A stretch of DNA of 64,000 bases from the NCBI GenBank assembly GCA_934045075.1, contig OW203746.1, forward strand, positions 620,001 to 684,000. The letters are read 5' to 3'. The notes under the pieces were generated by a model. It had not been told where the DNA came from. It searched no databases and saw nothing but the letters and a program-made list of their open reading frames with translations. This DNA comes from Yponomeuta sedellus. Lineage: Eukaryota > Arthropoda > Insecta > Lepidoptera > Yponomeutidae. The translations under genes and the position numbers were made by a program. Of the stretch, positions 30,716 through 41,164 are shown in pieces. Each line of letters opens with the position of its first letter. Position 1 is the stretch's first letter.

Positions 30716-30869
30716 AAAATTGTAAAAATGTAATAAACGAGCATAAATCCGTATAAAAACAGTTTTAATTTATAGATGGTGTAGGCTTGCCCAGCACCAA
30801 TACCATCCTGAGAGTTTATTCGGCCTCGCCCACAGGAAAGACTAGTCAATACGTACGGAGCCAACCAAG

Positions 30870-31052
30870 CTAAGCCTCACGATGTTTTCCGTCACCGTTA
30901 GCGTGTGGTATTGCGACTACAAATTCGCAAATGTAGGTACGTAACTTTGAAATTAAACAAAGTCATTGGTACATGCCCGCACTGGGGATCGAACCTGAGG
31001 CTCTCGCTTGCCAGTCCATGGTTCTACCCACTAAGCTACCACCGCTCCTGAA
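30870..31052 (-). mobile_element. SINE-D with complete tRNA-like head
   Basis: Read on the minus strand: GGTGGTAGCTTAGTGGGTAG, CATGGACTGGCAAGCGAG, GGTTCGATCCCCAGTGCGGG, then body (CAAATTTGTAGTCGCAATAC-like) to CGTGAGGCTTAGC. It joins Rep-E at its 3' side. Confidence 0.65.
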
Positions 31053-31114
31053 TATGAGGACTACCTTATTTAGGTTTGGGGGTCAATCTTACTTAAAACT
31101 AGTATATACTATAA

Positions 31115-31190
31115 CTATATTGTTAGATAGATAGAGAACACTTTATTGTACAACAAATTGGAAATTACACAGATACCTGTTTTACACGCT
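31115..31190 (-). mobile_element. GATA-tailed LINE 3' end
   Basis: TTAGATAGATAGAGAACACT then TTATTGTACAAC and GGAAATTACACAGATACC. Confidence 0.5.
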
Positions 31191-31509
31191 TAAGAAACAA
31201 AATAAAAACATTCGAGGCGTATATTCCTTTTTTTACGCATTGATGACATCAAAACACGATTGTCCTATTGTAACTAACTGGATGTTTAAGTAGCCATCGA
31301 TATGTAGGTACCTACGTATTTAGTTGTTCCCTCACCCCTATACAGCACCTCAGGCTCTAATCCCGTTTGACCGCGAGAGGCTCTCGCGGCGATCGATCCT
31401 GCAACCCGCGGTGCACTATCGGTGATTAATGCCCCCGCTACCCCTATTGCTGGTACGACTTGCAGGCTAATTCTCTTAAGATAAAAAGGTTTTTTTTATT
31501 TATAATCGC

Positions 31510-31880
31510 CTATAAACGAATCGCTCGCAGCCCCGGCTGCCCGAGTGATCTTAAACGATCGCGAAGCTTAAGCAACACAGGGCGCGTTCAGTGCATGCAT
31601 GGGTAAACCGTCTATGACTAACGCTAGTGGCATTTTTCCGAGCGGTTCCGTGCTTCGCAAGGTACGTTAAGCAGTTGGTGCCGGCTGCCGTCGATAGGTG
31701 GCAGTCGTTAAGCCAAGTCAGAGGCCTTAGGGCGGCTTGAAAACTTCTGACAGTAAGACCATCCACTAGTCTTGCAAGCCTGCACCAATCCGGACTTGGC
31801 CCCCGTGGTGGAGTATGGCCTATACCTTCCTCAGCAAAGAGACCCGTGCCCTTCGGTGGGGACATAATAGGTTGATGATC
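31510..31880 (+). mobile_element. SINE-5S, second subfamily, full length
   Basis: Head CGCTCGCAGCCCCGGCTGCC, CGATCGCGAAGCTTAAGCAA, CACAGGGCGCGTTCAGTGCA, TGGGTAAACCG. This subfamily (with 58260-58625) is closer to real 5S rRNA (CGATCACGAAGGTTAAGC in the other copy) than the main one. The 3' end is altered (CCTTCGGTGGGGACATAATA). Confidence 0.75.
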
Positions 31881-31889
31881 CTGATGATA

Positions 31890-31990
31890 AACATCCCAGG
31901 GCGCAGGCGTTCTCTCAGAGCGGGAGTATGGCCTTTATTACCCCGCGTGCCCACCGCGGATTGGCAATTTCAAGCGCTGATGTATTTGAC
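31890..31990 (-). mobile_element. SINE-D 3' part
   Basis: CATCCCAGGGCGCAGGCGTT, CTCTCAGAGCGGGAGTATGG, CACCGCGGATTGGCAATTTC. Confidence 0.55.
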
Positions 31991-32143
31991 GATGATAAAT
32001 ACCTATCCAACAAAAAATTACTTCAAGAAAAAAACACGCACTTAAAAGTGTCGGAGTATCACTTATGTGGTCATAAAAATTGAGAGGCGGTTTTGCAGCT
32101 GTAGAACCTCGCCGTCTTCTCTTCTTTAAACATTAATCGATTT

Positions 32144-32336
32144 TTTCGAAATTTCACTGATGCCGGTAGTCGCCCATTAGCTCAGTTGGGAGAGCGCTGG
32201 CACGGTTCGGTTCCGCGACCTCTGTTCGATTCGGCACAGAGGTCGCGGGTTCGAGTCCCGGCATGGGTGGAATTTTTAACCTCTACATAGGTTTTTAAAA
32301 AAAATTGTCGCGGGTTAGCGCAATAAAGAAAAGAAT
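32144..32336 (+). mobile_element. SINE-A with internal inverted insertion and 12-bp target duplication
   Basis: Plus unit whose anticodon arm is interrupted by an inverted shard (CCGCGACCTCTG ... CAGAGGTCGCGG form 12-bp arms). ATTAATCGATTT flanks at 32132-32143 and 32337-32348. Confidence 0.85.
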
Positions 32337-32572
32337 ATTAATCGATTTCCACCTGAAACGATCCTAGATTGTTGATCCTAGGTTCAAGACTGTAGGTTTT
32401 AAAAATAGTTGTCACAGTGGTAAAATTTTTTTACTGTTTATTTTTTGAAAAAAAAAGTTCTAAAAACAAGTTATGACTTTTATTCTATTGGTGGAGCTAG
32501 TTAGCACTCCCAAGCGCCTTAAAGGTTCCTTAACAGTTACTTTGGCGTTTTCTTCAACTGCTACGCGCACAT

Positions 32573-32705
32573 ATTACTTTTCCAGGTGCCGCAGTACCAC
32601 GGGTGCCGTGGTACCACGGTCAGTCGGCACCTGAAAAAGTGCCGAAACGTCGGAATATTGTAAAAATGTAATAAACGAGCCTAAATCCGTATAAAAACAG
32701 TTTTA
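32573..32705 (+). mobile_element. PLE-B solo 3' end with inverted start
   Basis: Begins with an inverse of the hairpin region (CTTTTCCAGGTGCCGCAGTA) then reads plus: GGCACCTGAAAAAGTGCCG, AAACGTCGG, GTAATAAACGAGCCTAAATC, ending AACAGTTTTAGTT. The bounding repeat is the same as around the 18-kb insertion. Confidence 0.65.
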
Positions 32706-32815
32706 GTTATGTTAAGTTATAAATAACAATACAAAATAAACCTTACCTTATTACAAGATATTCGGTTCTATCCGATAGTAGCCGAGGTACGAGTATATTC
32801 TAAAAGATAACAGAC

Positions 32816-32906
32816 TATGTTTACCACAATACTGTGTTTTATGATGGATTAGCTTAAATATGGTTGTAGCATTTGGCTTAAATATGGTAGTATTGTGGTA
32901 AACATA
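32816..32906. repeat. Perfect 18-bp-arm inverted repeat
   Basis: TATGTTTACCACAATACT (32816-32833) and its exact inverse AGTATTGTGGTAAACATA (32889-32906). Inside, GGCTTAAATATGG and a near copy form a direct repeat. Small MITE candidate of 91 bp. Confidence 0.7.
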
Positions 32907-33179
32907 TTTCGTAACACTTGTTCAACCCCTGTTTAATTTTTTTTTTCACTAAAACGGTACATACGTTAACATGCGCCAAGTTTATTGACGCGCTTAAGCC
33001 GACTAGTGCACGGCTATTTTTGTTCAATCAATACCTTCGTTAGCCCAACATTTCCGACCCAACGTTTGTCAGCCGACTACATGTGAACAAGCATTCACAA
33101 GCTCGGCCAGACACATCGAAATAGGCATCGGATGAGTAATAATTACTTTCACACAACACAATCATCAAAGTGACACAAA

Positions 33180-33360
33180 CCGGGGCGTGGGCAGCAGTGC
33201 CCCCTGCAGTACAATTCCACCAACCTGCGATCCCCAACCCGCATGCCCAGCGTGGGCGATTATGGGCATTACCCCCCAATGATGCGCTCTTGCGCTCTCA
33301 ACCTTGCGCTCATTAGGGGAGGGCTATGTCCAGCAGTGGACTAATAAAGCCTGAAGAAGA
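33180..33360 (+). repeat. Rep-G copy
   Basis: GGCGTGGGCAGCAGTGCCCC, TGCGATCCCCAACCCGCATG, ATTACCCCCCAATGATG, CCAGCAGTGGACTAATAAAG. Confidence 0.55.
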
Positions 33361-33368
33361 ACACAATC

Positions 33369-33445
33369 ATAAAAACCTATTTAGAGGCTAAAAATTCCAC
33401 CCATGCCGGGACTCGAACCCGCGACCTCTGGCTAACCGTGCCACA
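33369..33445 (-). mobile_element. SINE-A fragment
   Basis: Tail and 3' half-head (AAAAACCTATTTAGAGGCTA to CTCTGGCTAACCGTGCC), with AACACAAT on both sides (8 bp). Confidence 0.75.
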
Positions 33446-33635
33446 ACACAATTACTTGACCTAGTCCCAAACTGGGATACCCAGTACTATGGTAACCAGG
33501 CAAGGACGCCACAAACATGAAAATACACCCAGACTGAGGCCACTTGTACAAATGTACGGCGGCCCCCAGTGGGAATCCAACGACCTCTGTCTTGGTACCC
33601 AAGCTCCTTAACGGCTAAACCAACTAGGCAGCAGT
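33446..33635 (-). mobile_element. SINE-F, tRNA-headed SINE
   Basis: Read minus: CTGCCTAGTTGGTTTAGCCG, GCTTGGGTACCAAGACAG, GTCGTTGGATTCCCACTGGG, then body to the CCCAGTTTGGGAC end. A and B boxes are diverged. Confidence 0.55.
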
Positions 33636-33639
33636 AATG

Positions 33640-34196
33640 TTTTTTCGTTTATGATCCTTAGTTTTTAGTAGAATTGTAGTGTTGCTGTATTTAAAGTCGA
33701 ATGATGTTTACAATTCCATTGGTTGCACAGCAGACTTGTTACGTAAAGCTTTAATTTCGTGTGTCTAGCCCTACTTTGTATCTAAATAAATAAAAATAAA
33801 TGAGTTGTGCTTACGAAAGTTTTAGTTCAAAAAATAAATGAAATGTCCAATTCTACACCGGGTTGGTTTAAAACGAGTGACGTTACGGTCTACGTTGTGA
33901 TGAAGTGTGCAAACTTGTAGTTATTTTAATTGGAGGACAATTATTAAAATTTCTAGCCTATATAAGTAAAATAGATTAGATATACTTATTTGTGACAAAT
34001 AAATTATAAATAGCATTAAAAATTTATTTAACTTCATATTCCATAATTATATTAATGATTTATAATGATATTGCTATGCCGCTCCCGGTAAAATTCATAC
34101 GTAAATAAATAAATATCGTGGACATATTACAAAGATCTCGTTAGCCTTATACTAAGTACTAAGTCATTTTTATAATACTAAGTTTTTTAATACGTT
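33640..34196. other. No recognised feature, AT-rich
   Basis: About 550 bases. No supported feature. Confidence 0.3.
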
Positions 34197-34292
34197 TAGC
34201 CGTTGGTGCCGGCTGTCATATAATGGCAGTCGTTAAGCCATGTCAGAGGCCTTATGGGCGACTTAATAACTTCCGACAGTAAGGCCCGTATT
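34197..34292 (+). mobile_element. SINE-5S internal fragment
   Basis: AGCCGTTGGTGCCGGCTGTC to CTTCCGACAGTAAGGCCCG. Confidence 0.65.
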
Positions 34293-34374
34293 TATTTTCC
34301 CCACTACACTACGGCCCGAAGGCACCGGCTTTCACTGTAATTTGACATTCAGTAAACAGAATGTAAATTAACAT

Positions 34375-34575
34375 AACATAACATTTACATACAGGCATAT
34401 ACATTGCTTCTGGCCCCACACTAGGATACCCTGTGTCGTGGGAACCAGAAACAACGACATCACAAACATGTAAACATCCAAGACCTGGGGTTTTTTTTGC
34501 CCCCAGCCGGGGTTCGAACCCGGGACCTCTTGCATGGTAGGCAGATGCGCTACCGCTACGCCACTGAGGCCGTCA
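34375..34575 (-). mobile_element. SINE-B (minus), well preserved
   Basis: Tail ATTGCTTCTGGCCCCACACT, then GTCGTGGGAACCAGAAAC, CAAGACCTGGGG, the T-run, and the inverse of a full tRNA-like head ending GCCACTGAGGCCGTC. Confidence 0.75.
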
Positions 34576-34917
34576 AATTCTTTACGTTGAAATATATTGA
34601 ATGGAATTGGTTTTGGAAAAGTTTCTTTTCAACATTTCAATCCCACATGTCGTTTGTAAATCAACCCCAAACTACTTGTTTCTTGCTCTTCCTTGAGATA
34701 ATATAATATTTGTACTTAGTTTGAAAATGAATCCAGAAAGACTTTCTAGAGATCTTGCTCGGTTGACATATTTTCTGTAAGTGTCGCATATCACAAAAAA
34801 AAAATGGTATTGATATTTAAATCGGTGTCAGTCATGTATCGGGATAGGATTATAAGATTACTTTTCAAGTTGGCAAATCTTGATTGGTTTTAATTGTAAA
34901 TATTTAATACATACATA

Positions 34918-35345
34918 CATAACCTCACGCCTGTATCCCAGAGCGGTAGGCAGAGACCAGGGACTGCCACTTGCCACGAGCCTGACAGATCACCTTCGCT
35001 TCATCAACGTTCATAAGTCGTTGCATGCACGCACGCCGGTTCCGGGTACTTTTTATCTTTCCCTTTGCTAATACATCCCCTATTTGGTCGATGAAAGTCC
35101 GTCTGGGACGTCTCTTACCAGCCCTTCCACTCAAATTCGCAATATATATTTGTTTCGTCAATCTTTCTTCCTTCATCCTCTCCACATGTCAAAACCAACG
35201 CAACATTCCTTTCTCAATTCTAGTCACTACATCTTCTTTCAGTCCACAACGTTCTCTAATCAGACTATTGCGTATCCTGTCATTCAAAGTAACACTACAC
35301 ATACTTCTCAAGGACCTCATTTCAACTGCATTAATTCTGCATAAT
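34918..35345 (-). pseudogene. LINE ORF2 C-terminal end
   Basis: Translation on minus: INAVEMRSLRSMCSVTLNDR ... GLKEDVVTRIEKGMLRWF, a TGA where Gly is expected before HVERMKEERLTKQIY, then GRAGKRRPRRTFIDQIGDVL, KIKSTRNRRACMQRLMNVDE and a WQSLVSAYRSG end. This is the well-known C-terminus of an insect non-LTR retrotransposon (clade not assigned). The premature stop makes it dead. A plus-strand frame of 151 codons at 35025 is its antisense shadow. Confidence 0.75.
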
Positions 35346-36009
35346 ATTTTTATCTTTATTACAAAGTGTTGTCGTGGTATATTTTTAGTAATTGTGAACT
35401 GCCTATTTGTGGATATCTGTTATTGGCCCTGTGAACTGTATTTTTATTATTGTGTTCAAATACTTTGTTTTCGCTGTTGATGTTCTTAATAAAATAAATA
35501 ACCGGCCAATACATGTGCATAATTCACCTCCAATAGTAGTAAGTACCTACTATTATTGTTGTTTCTAATCATCACTTTCTAGCACGTCTTTACTTACCTT
35601 GAGGGGCAAAATTTTGAGGATGTTTTCATCACTGCAGGCACTGTGGTGGCGGGTACACAGATTTTATAAGAATTGGGAGAAAGGCCAAAACGCTTTGTTT
35701 TAACAAAACAATCAGAGTCTAGGTACAGCTAGAAATTCATGTTCTCATTCATGTCATTTTTCCGCTAGTCGAGAGTGGTGACGTCACCGGGATAGCGTAC
35801 GAAATTAGCCGGACGTCCAACGGAAAATTGTACACTGAAAATCGCAAAAGGCAGTCAGCACGGCGGCGCTCCGTGCAACCGGGGAGCAAACAAAAATACC
35901 GTGCACGGTACTGCTTTTTTGGTCTGTTGCACTTTTTCTAGTTTCACCATTCCTACGTTCCCATTTAGAGGTAATTCCAGCATTGGTACGACGACACGAG
36001 CGCTATAAA
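35346..36009. other. No recognised gene
   Basis: The GGATATCTGTTATTGGCCCT block near 35409 recurs near 36765, so it is a repeat of unknown type. The remainder is unrecognised. Confidence 0.35.
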
Positions 36010-36248
36010 TGTCAACCTTTAACATATTTTAAACTTTCGCGACTTGTACACATAGTTAGAATATTTTCGGGCCTAATGGTGCTTTGTGGTAGCTGATTGA
36101 GGGTAGTCTGAAACCTCATCAGCCGAAGATGCGAACGGGTGCCAGCTATCAGTCTTCTCGTGACCACGATGACTGTAACGTCGTCGAAACGTCGAGGTAA
36201 AATAGCAATAAATTACTACGCGATTAAGCCCCGAAAATATTCTAACTA
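36010..36248 (+). mobile_element. PLE-A solo 3' end with inverted terminal start
   Basis: Starts with an inverse of its own 3' end (TAGTTAGAATATTTTCGGGC at 36055-36074), then reads plus from CTAATGGTGCTTTGTGG through the hairpin (GACCAC, GATGACTGTAACGTCGTC, GAAACGTC) to GCCCCGAAAATATTCTAACT. The flank CTTTCGCGACTTGTACACA also lies beside the inverted end at 51.3 kb. Confidence 0.75.
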
Positions 36249-36318
36249 TGAATATCTTTATTGTGAAAAAAGGATTACAATGATGGTTACTGGCTCCCGG
36301 ACTAGGATTCCCTGCGCT

Positions 36319-36357
36319 ATCTAGTCTAGAAGCCTGGCTACCGGCTTCTAGACTAGA
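36319..36357. repeat. Perfect 14-bp-arm hairpin
   Basis: CTAGTCTAGAAGCC, loop TGGCTACC, GGCTTCTAGACTAG. Exact arms; resembles a terminator in shape, but nothing in this context supports that role. Confidence 0.8.
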
Positions 36358-36833
36358 ATCGCGGCTTTCCAGTATATAATTATTGACTGATGTGAGAGAT
36401 GTGTCTTAGCTAAGATCGACTCAGTCGCCTATTATTTCGCCCTTCAACACATAGGTATGCTGTCTTAGAATCTGTAAATCACTTTTGTATCAGCACTTTT
36501 TCTAGATCCTCTGACAACCAAACATCACATCTCATATCTAGGTTTGTTGAGTTCACTAGCTCCAAGAGAGGAGTAGGTATGTCCGATTACGTTTCACCTG
36601 ATAAATAATAATCATTACAGCCTTTATCCGAGAGAAGACATGAAGATGCAAGTATACAATGTTAGCAGTGGGTCGAGTTCGTTGTAGAGAAAAGTCTTCA
36701 AAATAGTCACTCTATACCCCCACAGTTTCATTACTTGCGATCCTTTAACTAACCCTATTTTTGGATGTCTGTTATTGGCCTTTTGAACTGTATCTTTATC
36801 ATCGTAATCGATTTATTTGTTTTCGACATTAAT

Positions 36834-38458
36834 CATCATCATCATTCACCATCATTTCAGCCCATTGCAGTCCACTGCTGGTCATAAGCCTCCCCCAGGG
36901 TCCCGATCTCCAAGACCCGATCTCCCGTTTTCGCCATCCAGTCACCACCAGCCACCTTTTTCAGGTCGTCGGTCCATCTGGGGGGCGTCCTACACTACGC
37001 CTGCCGAGTCGTGGTCTCCATTCGAGAACCCGTCTGCTCCAACGATCATCGGTTCTGCGATAGATGTGACCAGCCCACTACCACTACAGCCTGCTACACT
37101 TCTGAACTATGTCAGTGACTTTGGTTTTTTGTCGGATAATCTCGTTCCTGACTTTGTCCCTTAACGAGACTCCGAGCATACACCTTTCCATAGTTCACTG
37201 AGTGACATGCAATCGGTGGGCTAGTTTCACTGTCAGGTTCCACGTCTCGGCTCCGTATGTCATGACCGGCAGGACGCATTGATTGAATACCTTGGTCTTC
37301 AGGCATTGTGGCAAGGTTGACTCGAAGATGTGACGCAACTTTCCAAACGCTGCCCAGCCAAGCTGCACTCTTCTGGTGATTGCACACTCAAAGTTGTCTC
37401 TACCCAGCTGAAATTTTTGTCCTAGGTAGACGTACTCCTGGACAACTTCAAGGGCTACACTTTCGACGAGAACAGGCTCGGGGACGATGTGCTCGTTGAA
37501 CATGACCTTAGTCTTGTCCAAGTTCATCCCGAGCCCAACGCGTCTCGAGGCAGCATTAAGACCGGACAGCATTTTCTGCAGGTCTTGCAGCGATTCTGCC
37601 ATTATGAATATGTCATCAGCAAAGCGGAGGTGTGTGAGATATTCACTACTGACATTGATACCCATGCCATTCCACCACAGGGTCTTGAAAACATCCTCCA
37701 GAGCATTGGTGAAGAGTTTCGGGGAAATAACGTCACCCTGTCTTACATCTCTGAGCAACTGGATGGGTCTTGTTTGGTGGTTCTGCACTTGGACGGACAT
37801 CGTTGCCATTTGGTAGAGACTTTTCAGCACCTCCACGTACCGCCAGTCGACTTGGCATCGCTGCAAAGACTCCAGAACAGCCCAGGTTTCGATGGAGTCG
37901 AAGGCCTTCTCGTAGTCCACAAATGCCAGACACAGCGGTTGGTTATACTCTTCGGACTTCTGTATAACATGCCGAACAGTATGGATGTGGTCTACGGTGC
38001 TATAGCCTTTACGAAACCCAGCCTGTTCCGGTGGCTGAAAGGCGTCAAATCTTGATGCAAGACGACTCGTGACGACTCTCGAGAACAGCTTATAGACGTG
38101 GCTCAGAAGCGTGATCGGCCTATAGTTTTTAAGGAGCGTTTTATATCCTTTCTTGAAAAACAATGCCACTACACCTCTGCTCCACGCCTTCGGGGTAGTC
38201 GCATTGGTTATTACAGAGTTACAGAACCTCCTCAACTTCCCAAGGACAGGTTCACCCCCAGCCTTGAGGAGCTCAGAGGCTACTCCATTTTCACCGGGAG
38301 CCTTCCGGGTGCCTCGTACAAGCCGGTGATCGCTGCCGGTATTAAACCTGCTGATCACTGAGACATCCCTAAATATGTGCGTCTTGTCGGCTATGATGAA
38401 GTCAATCTCGTTCTTCGTCACACCGTCGGGGCTCTTCCAGGTCCACTTCCGTTGGGGC
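36834..38458 (-). mobile_element. RTE-type LINE, 5'-truncated and internally deleted, with 14-bp target duplication
   Basis: TTTTCGACATTAAT at 36820-36833 and 38459-38472 defines the insertion. The 3' end is a GAT triplet run (ATCATCATCATC in + orientation at 36833 on), as in RTE elements. It contains the remnant EN and RT frame described separately. Confidence 0.9.
36850..38458 (-). pseudogene. RTE-like endonuclease/reverse transcriptase, broken
   Basis: The main frame (37195-38458) first shows the end of the endonuclease domain (NEIDFIIADK, TGSDHRLVRG). It then jumps in frame to the RT start (KAPGENGVASELLKAGGE), so the EN-RT linker is deleted. RT motifs follow in order: KNYRPITLLSHVYKLFSR, QAGFRKGYSTVDHI, FVDYEKAFDSIE (motif A Asp), RQGDVISPKLF (B), LRFADDIFIM (C, FADD), LGMNLDKTKVM, YVYLGQKF. 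A TGA after LHVTQ (about 37195) replaces Arg; beyond it MLGVSLRDKVRN, WAGHIYRRTDDRWSRRVLEW and GRRSVGRPP are still readable with further stops. RT enzymes of this clade copy their RNA by target-primed synthesis; this copy cannot. Confidence 0.9.
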
Positions 38459-38512
38459 TTTTCGACATTAATGTAAATAAATAAATGTGACATTTTGTCA
38501 ACTGTTTGTACA

Positions 38513-39160
38513 TTACACTATTTTTATTTTTAATGCACTAACCCGTGCTAAGGAACAAATTTAAAAACCTATTTAGAGGCTAAAAATTTCACCCATGCCG
38601 GGATTCGAACCCGCAACCTCTGGCTATCCGTACCAGCGCTCTACCAATTGAGCCAATGGGCGACTCACGGCATCAGTAAATTTCGATTCTCTTTACAATA
38701 TTCTCTGTATTACGTACAGGCAGCGACATCTCACTTAAGCAAATTGCATTACTTACAGCCCCGACCACCTACTTTGCAGTTAGGTTTAACATCGGAACGA
38801 TATCACTGTACCCACATGATTACACTATTTTTATTTTTAATGCACTAACCCGTGCTAAGGAACAAATTTAAAAACCTATTTAGAGGCTAAAAATTTCACC
38901 CATGCCGGGATTCGAACCCGCAACCTCTGGCTATCCGTACCAGCGCTCTACCAATTGAGCCAATGGGCGACTCACGGCATCAGTAAATTTCGAACCTCTT
39001 TACAATATTCTCTGTATTACGTACAGGCAGCGACATCTGACTTAAGCAAATTGCATTACTTACAGCCCCGACCACCAACTTTGCAGTTAGGTTTAACATC
39101 GGAACGATATCACTGTACCCACATGATTACACAATTTTTAGCCTCTAAATAGGTTTTTAA
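38513..39160 (-). mobile_element. SINE-A tandem dimer plus inverted tail, with 13-bp target duplication
   Basis: Two near-identical minus units (tails 307 bases apart, 38514 and 38821) end at the right in a plus-oriented tail shard (ATTTTTAGCCTCTAAATAGG). AACTGTTTGTACA flanks at 38500-38512 and 39161-39173. Tail sequence therefore sits at both ends. Several 65-66-codon frames here are artefacts. Confidence 0.92.
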
Positions 39161-39173
39161 AACTGTTTGTACA

Positions 39174-39604
39174 GTCGAGACCAGATCATTAGTTAAATCC
39201 GTGCACTCTACCCCGTTGCGAAAATTCTAGCGACTGTACCTAGCAAAATAGACTTAGTGAACTTATTTTAACGTAAGTAGCAAAATATAAATAGTCAAAT
39301 TGATCACCAGAATTTTCCCAATTGATCAGTTCAAAAATTATTTAGCCCGAAACTAGCTTGTTCCGTTTTGTGAAGCTTTGTAAGATAATTTATTTTGATA
39401 AGCAGTCATGTAAAAAATCAACACCAGTGGACACGGCTCTGCACTGCACTACATTTGAGTTAATTCCGGCTTCTCCGCCCAATTTACATGCATTATTCTA
39501 CTTGTGACAGGAACGCTGCTGGCGAAATGTATTTTAAAGCTTATTAAAATTAGGTACTTGGGCAGAGATTCCGTTCCCTGCGCCAAATTATAATTACAGA
39601 GTGA
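39174..39604. other. No recognised feature
   Basis: About 430 bases, no supported feature. Confidence 0.3.
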
Positions 39605-39705
39605 CTTAGTCTATATACGTCTCACTGCAGGGCACAGGCCTCTCTCAGAGCGATTATGGGCTTAATTAAGAGGCGTGCCCATCGCGGATTGGCAATTTCA
39701 GGCGT
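39605..39705 (-). mobile_element. SINE-D 3' part
   Basis: ACGTCTCACTGCAGGGCACA, CCTCTCTCAGAGCG, GTGCCCATCGCGGATTGGCA. Confidence 0.55.
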
Positions 39706-39764
39706 AAAAATTGAAAAAATGTGAATTTATTAAAAGTACTGACCGTACCGACAGTACCGAATGA

Positions 39765-39858
39765 ACGACGATGAAGCGAAGGTGATATATCAGGATCGTG
39801 GCAAGTGGCAAAACCTGGCACCGCCTACCCCTCTGGGATACAGGCGTGATGTTATGTT
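39765..39858 (+). mobile_element. LINE C-terminal fragment
   Basis: GACGATGAAGCGAAGGTGAT, CAGGATCGTGGCAAGTGGCA, CCTACCCCTCTGGGATACAG; same end as 15738-15832. Confidence 0.6.
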
Positions 39859-39859
39859 A

Positions 39860-40204
39860 AGTGATGGAATTTATTATTAACTTCGGAATCAGTTCCGGAA
39901 TCAGTTTCTTGATTTTTGGAGTACGCCAGGTTTCGCTCGCGTTCGAAGTGCTTAATCATGATTAGTAGATGAATGTGAATTTATATTTATTGAAATATTC
40001 CACAGCTAATTCGGAATTTATGCGAATCACGGTCATAACTATGCAAAAGTTCCTAACTGAACGATGACTGAGGGCTGGTGTCCGAAATGAGATTTTCACT
40101 AAATAAATACTTAAGTAACGTTCTGTTCAACACTACAGTTGTGTATTTACTTAGCGAAATTCTCAATTCAGAAATTGGCCCATCATTTATTAAATTTACG
40201 GTTT
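39860..40204. other. No recognised feature
   Basis: About 345 bases, no supported feature. Confidence 0.3.
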
Positions 40205-40452
40205 GGCGCTTCCGCGCTTCGCAAGGCACAAGTTAAGTTAAGCCGCTGGTGACGACTGTCATGTAATGGCAGTCGTTAAGCCATGTCAGAGGCCTTATGC
40301 TCGGCTTGATAACTTCTGACAGTAAGGCCCGCCTTTGTCTAAAATTCTCCACCGACCCGGACTTGGCCCTTGTGGTGGAGTAAGGCCTAACCTTCCTGCG
40401 ATGCAGGCAGAGACCCGTGCCCCAAAGTGGGGACATAAAAAGGGTTGATATA
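40205..40452 (+). mobile_element. SINE-5S, 5'-truncated
   Basis: GCGCTTCCGCGCTTCGCAAG to CCAAAGTGGGGACATAAAAA and GGGTTGATAT. Head missing. Confidence 0.7.
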
Positions 40453-40994
40453 ATCATGCCATCAAGGTTTGGCGAGGACATTCTTGGACAAAATTCTCCC
40501 CGCTCCATCGCTACTCAAGTATGTGGAAAAATGTGCCTATTATGTGTAGTACAAGAAGCCAATAAAAGGGAAAAATTTCGGGCATGTTGGACATACATGG
40601 CAATCGTATCGCAGGCTGTTTAGATGAGAATATAGATTCCAATAAGGCTTACGTCTAGTATTGGGAACGTCAGCCCTAACGAAATCCGGTCGTATGGACA
40701 ATAATTTGTTCATTCACTGTTGTTCCAGGATGCTAAGAATTTGCCTGGGTTTAGGCACAATATTTACATTGTAACAGAAAGAAACAGGAGAATAGTTTTA
40801 GATCGTAAATGCTATGTTGGAAAATAAATAACCAGCACAATAGAACCCCTTGTCCTGAGAGACGAGTCCACTAAATACATACTTGTTGTCCTAAAGCGAT
40901 AGTAATCCAGTAGATATAACAATGGAATCGGAACCGAGAGAACCGGGTTCGATAACCAGTGCGGGCATGTATATACGACTAAATTTATTTTGGG
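40453..40994. other. Mostly unrecognised
   Basis: No supported gene. GAACCGGGTTCGATAACCAG near 40938 looks like a B-box of a decayed tRNA-headed SINE (plus). Confidence 0.3.
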
Positions 40995-41143
40995 CATAGA
41001 TAGAGAGATAGATAGAGAACATTTTATTGTACATAAAAATGGAAATTACACAGATATTTCTTAACCTATAAGAGTATAATAATAGAATAGCAATCCCATT
41101 TCGGCATAAGTGGAATTTTTAGCCTCTAAATAGGTTTTTTTAA
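40995..41143 (-). mobile_element. GATA-tailed LINE 3' end followed by a SINE-A tail shard
   Basis: ATAGATAGAGAGATAGATAG, CATTTTATTGTACATAAAAA, ACACAGATATTTCTTAACC. At 41101-41143 lies a plus SINE-A tail (GTGGAATTTTTAGCCTCTAA). Confidence 0.5.
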
Positions 41144-41164
41144 GCCAATTTCATCTAAACGTAA

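Larger units (their letters stand above)
29001..30768. mobile_element. PLE-B head-to-head inverted dimer with 12-bp target duplication
   Basis: Left arm 29037-29746 (minus) and right arm 30061-30770 (plus) are inverted 710-bp copies that look nearly identical. Between them 29747-30060 belongs only to the longer plus copy. The centre is a short palindrome (GATGGTGAG T CTCACCATC, 29747-29765). TTTATAGATGGT at 28989-29000 and 30769-30780 bounds the unit. 36 bases at the left end (29001-29036) are unmatched. Both outer ends are the element 3' end. Confidence 0.9.
28870..30860 (+). repeat. Rep-E, split by the PLE-B dimer
   Basis: Left part 28870-29000 (CAGCGTCCAGTGGTATCTTC to TTATAGATGGT), right part 30769-30860 (GATGGTGTAGGCTTGCCCAG on). 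The uninterrupted order is seen at 11940-12117, which gives the pre-insertion state. Confidence 0.7.

Noticed and set aside
35025..35480. 151-codon plus-strand frame rich in Phe and Leu
   Set aside because: It is antisense to the LINE C-terminus (34918-35345) and extends into AT-rich flank.
36319..36357. Rho-independent terminator
   Set aside because: The hairpin shape fits, but the genome is eukaryotic and no T-run follows.
37489..38055. 188-codon plus-strand frame
   Set aside because: Antisense of the RTE reverse transcriptase, which shows ordered RT motifs on the minus strand.
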